Positions 15,657 through 22,957 of a stretch of 26,654 nt of DNA are shown one piece after another. The position numbers were made by a program, and so were the translations under genes. The stretch comes from SIG607 sp045601805. GTDB taxonomy: Bacteria > Bacillota > Clostridia > Oscillospirales > Acutalibacteraceae. The stretch spans positions 1-26,654 of the forward strand of contig JAZSAJ010000015.1 of the NCBI GenBank assembly GCA_045601805.1, written 5' to 3'. Each line of letters starts with the position of its first letter. Position 1 is the first letter of the stretch. The notes below the pieces were generated by a model. It had not been told where the DNA came from. It saw nothing but the letters and a program-made list of their open reading frames with translations, and searched no databases.

Positions 15657-16972
15657 TATTCTTCTGTTTCTTCGGTTTCTATTTCGTTTACCTTTACCGT
15701 AATTTCTTTTGTCATTAAATCATCGGCACTGGCAACCGTTAGCGATAAGTTCATATATTCAAAAACTTCGCCCTCTTCGGGTATTGCACCGCTTAATTCC
15801 GAAAGCCAACCGTTAAGTGTAGTTGCTTCGGTTTCTTCGGGTGTGTCAAGCGAAAAGAATTCAAAGAAATCTTCAACCGAAACGGTGGAAACCACCTGAT
15901 AAAGATTTTCCGAAAGTTGAACAAAATCTTCAACGGCTTCGTCGCGTTCGTCCCAAATTTCGCCCACAATTTCTTCTAATATATCTTCCATTGTAACAAT
16001 ACCGGAAGTTTCACCAAACTCACTTACCACAACAACAATGTGGTTATGGTCGGTTTGCATATCTTTAAACAAAATATCTAAATGAACCGTTTCGGGCACA
16101 AACACGGGCGGATGAAGTACCGATTCAAGCGTAAAGCCCTTTTCACTGCGTTTAAGCAAATAATCCCTTGTATGCAAAATACCAATAATATTATCGGTTT
16201 CGGCGTCAACCACAGGAATACGGGAATAGCCCTCGTTTTCAATTATTTCTAAAATTTCTTTATCGGTTGCATCGTTACTAATGGTAATAACCGCTTTGCT
16301 TGGTGTCATAACATCTTCGGCTGAAAGGCGCTCAAGTTTAAACACATTTTTAATGTATTCAATATCGTCTTGTTTAAGACTTCCTTCGTCGGCACCGGCA
16401 TCAAGCATTATAACAATATCTTCTTCCGAAACAGTTTCTTCTTTTTCGTTTGGGTCAATACCAAACAAACGAAGAACACAGTTTGTTGAAGCGGTTAAAA
16501 GCCAAATTATTGGGCGCAAAACCACCGCAAAAAACGAAATTACACCGCAAACAACACCTGCAAATTTTTCTTTGTGGCGCATTGCAACACGTTTTGGAAC
16601 AAGTTCTCCCAAAACAAGAGTAAAAAACGAAAGTATAAGTGTTATGGCAATAACCGAAACAGTATTTATAGCACCTTGTTTGCCGGCAGAAATATTAAAG
16701 GTTTTAATAATAACCTTAGATAATTTTTCGGCAAAATTATCGGCCGCAAAAGCCGAACCCAAGAAACCTGCAAGGGTTATACCAATTTGAATTGTAGAAA
16801 GAAACCGTGTTGGCTCCTCTATCATTTTAAGCATTTTCGCGGCTTTTTTGTCACCGTCTTCGGCCTGCGCTTTTACCTTTTTTTCGTTAAGCGAAATTAC
16901 CGCAATTTCGGTTGCGGCAAAAAAAGCATTAAGTAAAATCAGCACAAGCTGTAATATAATATGTTTTAACAT
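15656..16972 (-). CDS. CNNM/CorC-HlyC family membrane protein (DUF21-CBS pair-CorC)
   Basis: A 438-residue protein of the family linked to Mg2+ (or Co2+) transport and formerly annotated as hemolysin. The DUF21 membrane domain (about 1-190, four hydrophobic segments) begins ILLNAFFAATEIAVISLNEKK and contains STIQIGITLAGFLGSAFAA and LGELVPKR. Two CBS motifs follow (about 205-325, with VMTPSKAVITI and IPVVDAETDNIIGILHTRDY), then a CorC/HlyC domain (about 345-425). CBS pairs in this family bind ATP-Mg. GGAGG lies 4 bases before the ATG. The 230-bp upstream region holds its own promoter, a palindrome, a leader ORF and a terminator-like hairpin, pointing to regulation, perhaps by a metal; that is inference. 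Haemolysin activity is not implied. Confidence 0.92.
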   Translation of the reverse strand: MLKHIILQLVLILLNAFFAATEIAVISLNEKKVKAQAEDGDKKAAKMLKMIEEPTRFLSTIQIGITLAGFLGSAFAADNFAEKLSKVIIKTFNISAGKQGAINTVSVIAITLILSFFTLVLGELVPKRVAMRHKEKFAGVVCGVISFFAVVLRPIIWLLTASTNCVLRLFGIDPNEKEETVSEEDIVIMLDAGADEGSLKQDDIEYIKNVFKLERLSAEDVMTPSKAVITISNDATDKEILEIIENEGYSRIPVVDAETDNIIGILHTRDYLLKRSEKGFTLESVLHPPVFVPETVHLDILFKDMQTDHNHIVVVVSEFGETSGIVTMEDILEEIVGEIWDERDEAVEDFVQLSENLYQVVSTVSVEDFFEFFSLDTPEETEATTLNGWLSELSGAIPEEGEVFEYMNLSLTVASADDLMTKEITVKVNEIETEETEE

Positions 16973-17075
16973 AAGTCCTCCAAAAAAATAATTATGAAAT
17001 GAAAATTTTGTTTTTATTAGTTTCTGTTTCGTGCAAAAACTTTACCTAAAATGTTCAAATCATTTTGATAGTTTT

Positions 17076-17129
17076 TTAAAGGCCTAACAAAAACCGCAGT
17101 GAAAATACTTCGCGGTAGCGGGTCCACAC
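17076..17129 (-). CDS. 17-residue leader ORF upstream of the CorC-type gene
   Basis: On the minus strand AAGGAG stands 6 bases before a GTG that opens the frame MWTRYREVFSLRFLLGL, then TAA. The ORF begins about 35 bases after the -10 box and ends 104 bases before the CorC-type start. The peptide is basic and aromatic at the start and hydrophobic at the end, with no run of one amino acid. A terminator-like hairpin (17093-17116) lies wholly inside the coding region, so ribosomes reading the ORF would disrupt it. I do not recognise the peptide. A leader peptide controlling attenuation is the likely role, but a chance ORF is not excluded. Confidence 0.5.
   Translation of the reverse strand: MWTRYREVFSLRFLLGL
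17086..17116 (-). terminator. Terminator-like hairpin inside the CorC leader ORF
   Basis: On the minus strand ACCGC (17116-17112) pairs with GCGGT (17097-17093), and after a 2-base bulge AGT (17109-17107) pairs with ACT (17100-17098) around a 6-base loop. TTTTGTT follows directly. The stem is short, so it is probably a partial or conditional terminator. Confidence 0.45.
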
Positions 17130-17156
17130 AACCAACTCCTTCTTTAAAAGTTTAAC

Positions 17157-17173
17157 ATTGTATATTATACAAT
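17157..17173. promoter_or_regulatory. 17-bp palindrome over the CorC-leader -10 box, possible operator
   Basis: ATTGTATATTATACAAT is a perfect inverted repeat about a single central T and contains the whole -10 hexamer (17164-17169). A dimeric repressor bound here would block polymerase. I cannot match it securely to a known regulator box. A chance A/T palindrome is possible. Confidence 0.45.
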
Positions 17174-17191
17174 AATGTTTTATAAATGCAA
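17164..17191 (-). promoter_or_regulatory. Promoter of the CorC-type gene leader
   Basis: On the minus strand, -35 TTGCAT (17191-17186), 16-bp spacer and a perfect -10 TATAAT (17169-17164), just after the end of the GT2 gene at 17204. A small hairpin (17202-17216) over the GT2 stop lacks a T tract, so read-through from the upstream operon into the CorC-type gene remains possible. Confidence 0.72.
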
Positions 17192-17203
17192 GTGTTATAT
17201 TCT

Positions 17204-18169
17204 TTACTTTGTAAAGTTAATATTATAAGCGTAGCAAAAATCACCAAAAAATACGCGGAATGCGCCTTTAAATGATTTATAATATCTGCTGTAGTTTTTA
17301 ACGCCGAACAAAAGCGAAAGCCAAATAAACAAATTTTTAGTTTGCAAAAATTTTAAACGCCTTTTTTCAAATTTAATAAAACTTTCAATGCTTTTTCTGT
17401 CTTTTTTAAGCAGTTCAAGCGAAAGCAAATAACTGTGGGCAGTAATTGATTCCATTAAGCCGTCTACCCTTTTTTGCCTGTCACCCAAAAAGGTGGTACG
17501 CGTCATATCGGAAAGCGATACATTGTTTTGGTGGTAGCGGTATTTACAAAGTTTTGTGTTAAGCACCGCGCTTTTCCCAATAATTGCACCTACAATATTT
17601 ATAAACCAGTCGTGCGCCAAAAGGTTTTTTACATCAATTGGTTTTAAATAATTTTTAACTTCTGCCCTAAAACAAGTGGCAAAACCGCGAATGTAAGAAC
17701 AGCCAATAAGCGAATTTACACTTATAAAATCAAGCGTACCGTCAAACCTTTCGCCAAGGTATGTAATACCGCTGTTTTCAATTATTTCGGAGTTTTCATT
17801 AATAATATCGTAACGCGAAGAAAGTACCTTAATTTCGGGGTTGGCTTCAAGCGTTTTGCACATTTCCGCCACCTTATTTTCGTACCATTCGTCATCTTGG
17901 TCGCAAAGGAAAATTATATCGCCCTTTGCCTTTTCTATTGCGCCAAAAAAGTTTAAGCAGTAGCCAAGGTTTTTTTCGTTTTTTATAATTTGCCAACCGC
18001 TTAAGTTATTTTCTTTAATAAACTTTTGGCAAATGGCTACGGAATTATCGGTTGAACCATCATCACAAATTATAACTTCTTGGACTTTCTTCGTTTGGTT
18101 TTTAATGCTTAAAAGTTGTTTTTCTATAAACTTTTCGCCGTTATAAAGGGCGATGCAAACCGAAACCAT
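17204..18169 (-). CDS. Family 2 glycosyltransferase (rhamnosyltransferase-like)
   Basis: A 321-residue GT-A enzyme with VSVCIALYNGEKFIEKQLLS at the N-terminus, VIICDDGSTDNS, ENLGYCLNF-like sequence after residue 65, and the metal-site segment IIFLCDQDDEWYENK. The QDD form and overall layout resemble enzymes often annotated as rhamnosyltransferases, which would fit rfbA upstream. The sugar is not proven. AAGGAG lies 7 bases before the ATG. It is the last of the glycosyl genes in the cyclophilin-rfbA-GT2-GT2 run, and the CorC leader promoter starts almost at its stop codon. Confidence 0.88.
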   Translation of the reverse strand: MVSVCIALYNGEKFIEKQLLSIKNQTKKVQEVIICDDGSTDNSVAICQKFIKENNLSGWQIIKNEKNLGYCLNFFGAIEKAKGDIIFLCDQDDEWYENKVAEMCKTLEANPEIKVLSSRYDIINENSEIIENSGITYLGERFDGTLDFISVNSLIGCSYIRGFATCFRAEVKNYLKPIDVKNLLAHDWFINIVGAIIGKSAVLNTKLCKYRYHQNNVSLSDMTRTTFLGDRQKRVDGLMESITAHSYLLSLELLKKDRKSIESFIKFEKRRLKFLQTKNLFIWLSLLFGVKNYSRYYKSFKGAFRVFFGDFCYAYNINFTK

Positions 18170-18179
18170 AACTTTCTCC

Positions 18180-19169
18180 TTACTTCATTTTTATAAAAAG
18201 CATTGTTACCTTGTGTTTTAACAAGTGAACCAAATAGCAAAACGCAATTATTACCGTTATGTTTTTGCTTTTTGCAACCGCTTTTATAATTTTCTTATAA
18301 AATCCGCTTGCATTAGCGTTTTTTACTGCTTCGCCAAAAAGTTTTTGGTTTATAATACCTTTAACATATTCTCTCTTTTTGCCCTTTTGCAAAAACAAAT
18401 CGCAAAAGGCGGAAAAGCACCACTGAATATATAAAAAATTCCAATACCCTTTATTTTCAGGTGACACTTCGCAAAGCAAAAAATACCTTTTTTCAAGGGT
18501 TTTAAGTTTATTTTCGTTAAACCTTTTAGTTATACTTCCCTTGTGCTGAACATAGCAGTAAAAACACTCACTGTAACACGCATAAACTGGGTTAAAGCCC
18601 AACAATTTTAGGTTAAATTCGGTGTCTTCGTAAATTTCGTTTTGGGTAAACATTATCCCTGTTTTTTGTAAAAATGAACGCTTGTAAAGTTTACCACAAC
18701 AGGTATCAATTAAGTTTTTTTCTTTTAATTCAGGTAAATATTTATGTAGGTTTTCGCCGTTTAACACGCAGGTTTCATAACAAACCTGCTTTTCGCTTTT
18801 GCCGTAAACCAAGCGGTAGCCCGTAGCAGTAATATCGGCGCCGGTTTTTATGGCATTTTCATACAAAAACGAAAACGCGCCCTGCAATAAAAAGTCATCG
18901 GAATCAAGGAAGAAAATGTATTCTCCTATTGCCCTTGAAAGACCAAAATTACGGGCGGACGACAGCCCGCCGTTTTCTTTATGATAAACCTTTATTCGCT
19001 TATCTTTTTCCAAAAAAAGATTGCATTTATTTTTACATTCTTCACCCGAGCCGTCATTAACAATTATTACTTCAAAATCGGAAAAATCTTGGCAAAGCAC
19101 ACTGTTTATGCATTTGCCAAGATATTTTTCGGTGTTGTAAACAGGTATTATAACACTGATTTTACACAT
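18180..19169 (-). CDS. Family 2 glycosyltransferase
   Basis: A 329-residue GT-A enzyme: KISVIIPVYNTEKYLGKCIN at the N-terminus, EVIIVNDGSGEE, KENGGLSSARNFGLSRAIGEYI, and FFLDSDDFLL with the metal-binding DxD. The C-terminal part is basic with hydrophobic stretches that may associate with the membrane. It is related in layout to the GT2 at 3370-4338 but clearly a different sequence. The ATG lies 2 bases after the rfbA stop with no visible ribosome binding site, so translation probably depends on re-initiation after rfbA. Donor and acceptor are unknown. Confidence 0.89.
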   Translation of the reverse strand: MCKISVIIPVYNTEKYLGKCINSVLCQDFSDFEVIIVNDGSGEECKNKCNLFLEKDKRIKVYHKENGGLSSARNFGLSRAIGEYIFFLDSDDFLLQGAFSFLYENAIKTGADITATGYRLVYGKSEKQVCYETCVLNGENLHKYLPELKEKNLIDTCCGKLYKRSFLQKTGIMFTQNEIYEDTEFNLKLLGFNPVYACYSECFYCYVQHKGSITKRFNENKLKTLEKRYFLLCEVSPENKGYWNFLYIQWCFSAFCDLFLQKGKKREYVKGIINQKLFGEAVKNANASGFYKKIIKAVAKSKNITVIIAFCYLVHLLKHKVTMLFIKMK

Positions 19170-19171
19170 AA

Positions 19172-20050
19172 TTACAAGAACACTTTGCCTTCGGCAACCT
19201 GTTTTAAGTGGTGGCCGTAGGGTGATTTTCCGTATTTTTCGGCAGAATCAAGCAATTTTTCTTTGCTTATCCAACCGTTAATATATGCAATTTCTTCTGG
19301 CGCAGAAATTTTAACGCCCTGGCGGTTTTCAATAACCCTAACAAATTCTCCGGCTTCTGCCAAAGCATCCATTGTGCCGGTATCAAGCCAAGCGTAGCCC
19401 CTGCCAAGAGTAACAACATCAAGTGAACCGTCTTCTAAATAAAGTTTGTTTAAATCGGTAATTTCAAGTTCACCGCGTGGTGATGGTTTAACGCGTTTTG
19501 CAAACTCAACAACGCGGTTATCGTAAAAGTAAAGACCGGTTACACAGTAGTTTGATTTTGGGTTTTTGGGCTTTTCTTCAATAGAAATAACCTTGCCGTA
19601 TTGGTCAAACTCAACAATACCAAAACGTTCGGGGTCTTCAACATAATAGCCAAAAACGGTTGCGCCGTTTTGCTTTTCGGCAGCCGCTTTAAGAATTTTG
19701 CCAAAACCGCCGCCGTAAAAAATGTTATCGCCCAAAACCATTGCACAACTGTCGCCTGCTATAAATTCTTCGCCAATTAAAAACGCTTGTGCCAAACCGT
19801 CGGGCGAGGGCTGAACGGCGTAAGAAAGGTTAATTCCGTAATCGCTTCCATCCCCCAAAAGACGCTCAAAATTCGGCAAATCGGTGGGGGTAGAAATAAT
19901 AAGAATATCGCGTATACCCGCAAGCATTAAGGTTGAAAGCGGATAGTAAATCATTGGTTTATCGTAAACGGGTAAAAGTTGCTTAGAGGTTACCATTGTT
20001 AAGGGGTAAAGGCGTGTGCCGCTTCCCCCCGCAAGAATAATACCTTTCAT
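19172..20050 (-). CDS. rfbA: Glucose-1-phosphate thymidylyltransferase
   Basis: Makes dTDP-glucose from dTTP and glucose-1-phosphate, the first step to dTDP-L-rhamnose and other dTDP-6-deoxy sugars; cytoplasmic. The 292-residue protein has normal length and high similarity to RmlA: the nucleotide-binding GGSGTRLYPLT (8-18), SKQLLPVYDKPMIYYPLSTL, VQPSPDGLAQAF, LGDNIFYG, EEKPKNPKSNYCVTGLYFYD and GRGYAWLDTGT. AGGAG precedes the ATG. rfbB, rfbC and rfbD are not in the window, so the pathway must be completed elsewhere. It begins 10 nt after the cyclophilin gene and is coupled to the GT2 that follows. Confidence 0.97.
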   Translation of the reverse strand: MKGIILAGGSGTRLYPLTMVTSKQLLPVYDKPMIYYPLSTLMLAGIRDILIISTPTDLPNFERLLGDGSDYGINLSYAVQPSPDGLAQAFLIGEEFIAGDSCAMVLGDNIFYGGGFGKILKAAAEKQNGATVFGYYVEDPERFGIVEFDQYGKVISIEEKPKNPKSNYCVTGLYFYDNRVVEFAKRVKPSPRGELEITDLNKLYLEDGSLDVVTLGRGYAWLDTGTMDALAEAGEFVRVIENRQGVKISAPEEIAYINGWISKEKLLDSAEKYGKSPYGHHLKQVAEGKVFL

Positions 20051-20060
20051 ATCTTTTCTC

Positions 20061-20660
20061 CTATTTCACTTCGTTTATATCAATTGAAAGTATGGCAATA
20101 TCTTGAATAGGTTTATCGTTTGCATTTACCTTTGCATTTGCAATTTCTTGCACAACATTAAATCCGTCAAAAACCTGACCGAAAACTGTGTGGCGGTAAT
20201 CAAGCCAAGGTGCGCCGCCAAGTTCTTCGTACTGCGCAACTGTTTCTTTTGGGAACATATGCGGAAGTTCTTTCATTTGTTCAACTAAAGAACTATCAAC
20301 CGTATCGGCTTCAACAATAAAGAACTGGCTTCCGTTTGTGTTAGGGCCTGCGTTTGCCATGCAAAGAGCACCTTTTATGTTGTGAAGTTCTTTAAAAAAC
20401 TCATCTTCAAAACTTTTGCCCCAAATACTTTCGCCGCCGCAACCTGTTGCGGTTGGGTCGCCGCCCTGTATCATAAAGCCCTTAATTACACGGTGAAAAA
20501 TTATGCCGTTATAGTAACCGTTTTTGGCGTGGGTTGCAAAGTTTTCAACCGCCTTTTTTGCGTATTGCGGAAAAAGGCGAATAGAAATATCACCCATTGT
20601 GGTATGCATTACTGCAACAAGTTCGCCAGTTACCGGTTTATCGGTTTGGTTAAATGCCAT
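20061..20660 (-). CDS. Peptidyl-prolyl cis-trans isomerase, cyclophilin type
   Basis: Catalyses proline isomerisation during protein folding. The 199-residue protein has no signal peptide and is probably cytoplasmic. Cyclophilin motifs are clear: TTMGDISIRLFPQYAKKAVE, GIIFHRVIKGFMIQGGDPT with the catalytic Arg in FHRV, GALCMANAGPNTNGSQFFI, and TVFGQVFDGFNVVQEIA. An insertion of about 25 residues rich in Glu/Met (SSLVEQMKELPHMFPKETV) separates the last two motifs. AAGGAAG precedes the ATG. It is the first gene of the run leading to rfbA, with its own promoter. Confidence 0.94.
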   Translation of the reverse strand: MAFNQTDKPVTGELVAVMHTTMGDISIRLFPQYAKKAVENFATHAKNGYYNGIIFHRVIKGFMIQGGDPTATGCGGESIWGKSFEDEFFKELHNIKGALCMANAGPNTNGSQFFIVEADTVDSSLVEQMKELPHMFPKETVAQYEELGGAPWLDYRHTVFGQVFDGFNVVQEIANAKVNANDKPIQDIAILSIDINEVK

Positions 20661-20694
20661 AATAAACTTCCTTTCAAGCCATATATTTAATTAT

Positions 20695-20723
20695 ATTTTA
20701 ACAAGTAAACTTACTATTTGCAA
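20695..20723 (-). promoter_or_regulatory. Promoter of the cyclophilin-rfbA run
   Basis: On the minus strand, -35 TTGCAA (20723-20718), 17-bp spacer, -10 TAAAAT (20700-20695). The spacer holds a small inverted repeat AGTAA-GT-TTACT. It is divergent from the nrdR promoter. Confidence 0.65.
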
Positions 20724-20738
20724 CAACTAATTTTTTTC

Positions 20739-20767
20739 TTGTAATTATACACAATATATGGTATACT
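20739..20767 (+). promoter_or_regulatory. Promoter of nrdR
   Basis: -35 TTGTAA (20739-20744), 17-bp spacer, -10 TATACT (20762-20767) preceded by TGG (extended -10), 33 bases before the nrdR ATG. A candidate NrdR box covers the spacer and the first bases of the -10. Confidence 0.78.
20749..20764. promoter_or_regulatory. Candidate NrdR box in the nrdR promoter
   Basis: ACACAATATATGGTAT fits the known 16-bp NrdR box pattern (acaCwAtATaTwGtgT) at about 14 of 16 positions; the exceptions are G for w and A for G in the right half. Its position inside the nrdR promoter would give autorepression. Only one box is evident, whereas NrdR usually binds a tandem pair. Confidence 0.5.
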
Positions 20768-20800
20768 TACCTAATAATATTGAATTTAAGGTGGGTTATT

Positions 20801-21253
20801 ATGAAGTGTCCGTTTTGTGCTTACGAAGAAAGCAAGGTTGTTGATTCGCGTCCTACCGACGAGGGCGAAAGAATTAGGCGCCGCCGCGAATGTTTAAAAT
20901 GCGGCAAACGTTTTACAACCTATGAACTTATTGAAAGTTTGCCGATTATTGTTATTAAAAAAGACAAATCGCGTGAACCGTTTAACCGCGAAAAACTTAT
21001 GAACGGTCTTTTGCGCGCTTGTGAAAAAAGGCCTGTTTCAATTAACGAACTTGACCTGCTTATTGATGATATTGAAGCCACCATTCAAAATTCGCTTGAC
21101 CGCGAAGTTACAAGCGAAAAAATTGGCGAACTTACAATGGAAAAATTAAAATCGCTTGATGAAGTTGCTTATGTTCGCTTTGCTTCGGTTTACCGCCGTT
21201 TTAAAGATGTAACCAGCTTTTTGGACGAACTTAATATCCTACTTAAAAAATAG
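20801..21253 (+). CDS. nrdR: Transcriptional repressor NrdR
   Basis: Represses ribonucleotide reductase genes in response to ATP/dATP. The 150-residue protein has normal length: an N-terminal zinc ribbon (CPFC at 3-6, CLKC at 31-34, with the basic stretch RIRRRRE between) and an ATP-cone domain (about 49-139, starting PIIVIKKDKSREPFNREKL). ATG 20801 is chosen because the protein then begins MKCPFC, the universal NrdR start, with AAGGTGG upstream; the longer frame from 20780 adds seven unrelated residues. No nrd reductase gene lies in the window. It is followed 24 nt later by gltX, probably in one transcript. Confidence 0.97.
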   Translation: MKCPFCAYEESKVVDSRPTDEGERIRRRRECLKCGKRFTTYELIESLPIIVIKKDKSREPFNREKLMNGLLRACEKRPVSINELDLLIDDIEATIQNSLDREVTSEKIGELTMEKLKSLDEVAYVRFASVYRRFKDVTSFLDELNILLKK

Positions 21254-21277
21254 TTTTATCACCTTTGGAGTGTTAGT

Positions 21278-22957
21278 ATGACAGACAACGAAAAATTGGC
21301 GGAACTTTTACTGCCAAACATTAAAAAATCAACCGAATATTACGAAGAACTTTATAAAGAGCGTAATTTGCCCGAAGGCGCAAGGGTTGTTCGTGTTGCG
21401 CCCAGCCCCACAGGTTATTTACACTTGGGTACCCTTTTCACTTCGCTTGTAAACCGCATTACTGCAACTTCAAGCGGCGGTGTTTTCTTTACAAGAATTG
21501 AAGACACCGACAAAAAGCGCGAAATCGCAGGCGGTATTAAAGATATTATTGAAGGTCTTGCTACCTTTGGCATTACCATTGATGAAGGTTTTATTTCAGC
21601 CGATATGCAAAAGGGCGATTACGGCCCGTACAAGCAGTCAGAACGCGCCGAAATTTACCAAACTTATGCCAAAAAGTTAATTTGCGAGGGCCTTGCCTAC
21701 CCCTGTTTTTGCACCGAAGAAGAACTTGCTAAGGTAAGAGAAGAACAAGAACAGCAAAAGGTACGCACAGGTTACCACGGCAAATGGGCAAAACACAGGG
21801 ATATTACCTATGAAGAGGCAAAAGAAAAAGTTGATAGCGGTTTACCCTTTGTTGTGCGTTTGCGTTCACCCGGAAACGAAGAAAACCGAATTGTTTTTGA
21901 AGATTTAATTAAGGGTAAAATTGAAATGCCCGAAAACGATGAAGATTTTGTTATTTTAAAATCTGACGGCATTCCAACCTACCATTTTGCCCACGCTGTT
22001 GACGACCACCTTATGCACACAACCGTTGTAATGCGCGGAGACGAATGGATTTCTTCTGTTCCCAAACATATTCAGCTTTTCAAAATTTTGGGCTTTAAGG
22101 TGCCTAAATTTGCCCATGTTTCGCCCATTATGAAGCTTGACAACGGTGCAAAACGCAAAATTTCTAAACGAAAAGACCCCGAAGCTGCAGTGCGTTTCTT
22201 TATTGAAGAAGGTTATGAGCCAGAAAGTGTTATTGAATACCTTATGACCATTGCCGCATCTGACTTTGAAGATTGGCGCAGGGCTAACCCCGACAAACAC
22301 TACAGCGAATTTAAGTTTAACTTAAAGAAAATGAGTGTTTCGGGCGCATTGTTTGACGAAAACAAGTTGCTTGATGTTAGCAAAAATTATATTAGCAAAC
22401 TTTCAAGCGCCGTATTTTACGAAAAGCTTTGCAAGTGGACAAAAGAATTTGACAGCGAATTTTATTCGCTTTTAACCAAAAACGAAGCATTTTCAAAATC
22501 AATGCTTGCCATTGACCGCGACTGTGCAAAACCGCGTAAAGATATTGCTAGGTTTAAAGAAGCCAAAGATTACTTCTCGTATTTCTTTAATGAACTTTTT
22601 GTTCCTTGCTACGAACTTCCCGAAAACATTGAAAAGCAAGATGCCGTAAAGTTTTTGGAAGAATACAAAAAAGTTTACGATGAAAACGATGAAAAGCAGG
22701 AGTGGTTTAATAAAATTAAACTGCTTTGCGCACCCCTTGGTTTTGCCGAAGAAACCAAAGTTTACAAAGCAAACCCCGAAAATTATAAGGGTCACGCCGG
22801 GGATTTAAGCACTGTGCTTAGAATTGCCGTTACCGGCAGAAGAAACACCCCCGACCTTTGCAGTATTATGCAGGTGCTTACAAAAGAAGAATGTATTAAG
22901 CGAATAGATAACGCTATATGCAATTTAGCCAAAGCATTTAAACCCGAACCAGCCTAA
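21278..22957 (+). CDS. gltX: Glutamyl-tRNA synthetase
   Basis: A class I synthetase charging tRNA-Glu. Of 559 residues, the Rossmann domain begins near residue 36 with VVRVAPSPTGYLHLGTL (HIGH-type motif HLGT 49-52). FTRIEDTDKKRE and YPCFCTEEEL follow, and the KMSKS-type loop is KISKRKD (294-300). An N-terminal extension of about 35 residues precedes the catalytic fold, making the protein longer than the common 470-500 residues. GGAG lies 8 bases before the ATG. The last codons (22926-22948) form the left arm of a 23-bp perfect inverted repeat with the start of the glnS leader. Since glnS is present, this enzyme may be specific for tRNA-Glu rather than non-discriminating. Confidence 0.95.
   Translation: MTDNEKLAELLLPNIKKSTEYYEELYKERNLPEGARVVRVAPSPTGYLHLGTLFTSLVNRITATSSGGVFFTRIEDTDKKREIAGGIKDIIEGLATFGITIDEGFISADMQKGDYGPYKQSERAEIYQTYAKKLICEGLAYPCFCTEEELAKVREEQEQQKVRTGYHGKWAKHRDITYEEAKEKVDSGLPFVVRLRSPGNEENRIVFEDLIKGKIEMPENDEDFVILKSDGIPTYHFAHAVDDHLMHTTVVMRGDEWISSVPKHIQLFKILGFKVPKFAHVSPIMKLDNGAKRKISKRKDPEAAVRFFIEEGYEPESVIEYLMTIAASDFEDWRRANPDKHYSEFKFNLKKMSVSGALFDENKLLDVSKNYISKLSSAVFYEKLCKWTKEFDSEFYSLLTKNEAFSKSMLAIDRDCAKPRKDIARFKEAKDYFSYFFNELFVPCYELPENIEKQDAVKFLEEYKKVYDENDEKQEWFNKIKLLCAPLGFAEETKVYKANPENYKGHAGDLSTVLRIAVTGRRNTPDLCSIMQVLTKEECIKRIDNAICNLAKAFKPEPA

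Noticed and set aside
16281..16790. A 169-codon plus-strand open frame opposite the CorC-type gene
   Set aside because: It is a shadow of the DUF21-CBS coding sequence, Ser/Thr-rich, without translation signals.
15656..16972. Haemolysin
   Set aside because: HlyC/TlyC labels attach to this family historically; the DUF21-CBS-CorC architecture fits an ion-transport-related membrane protein and nothing here indicates a cytolysin.
16973..17203. An M-box or yybP-ykoY metal riboswitch before the CorC-type gene
   Set aside because: The leader is only about 190 nt with an ORF in the middle. I could not find the conserved motifs of either class, so I do not call a riboswitch.
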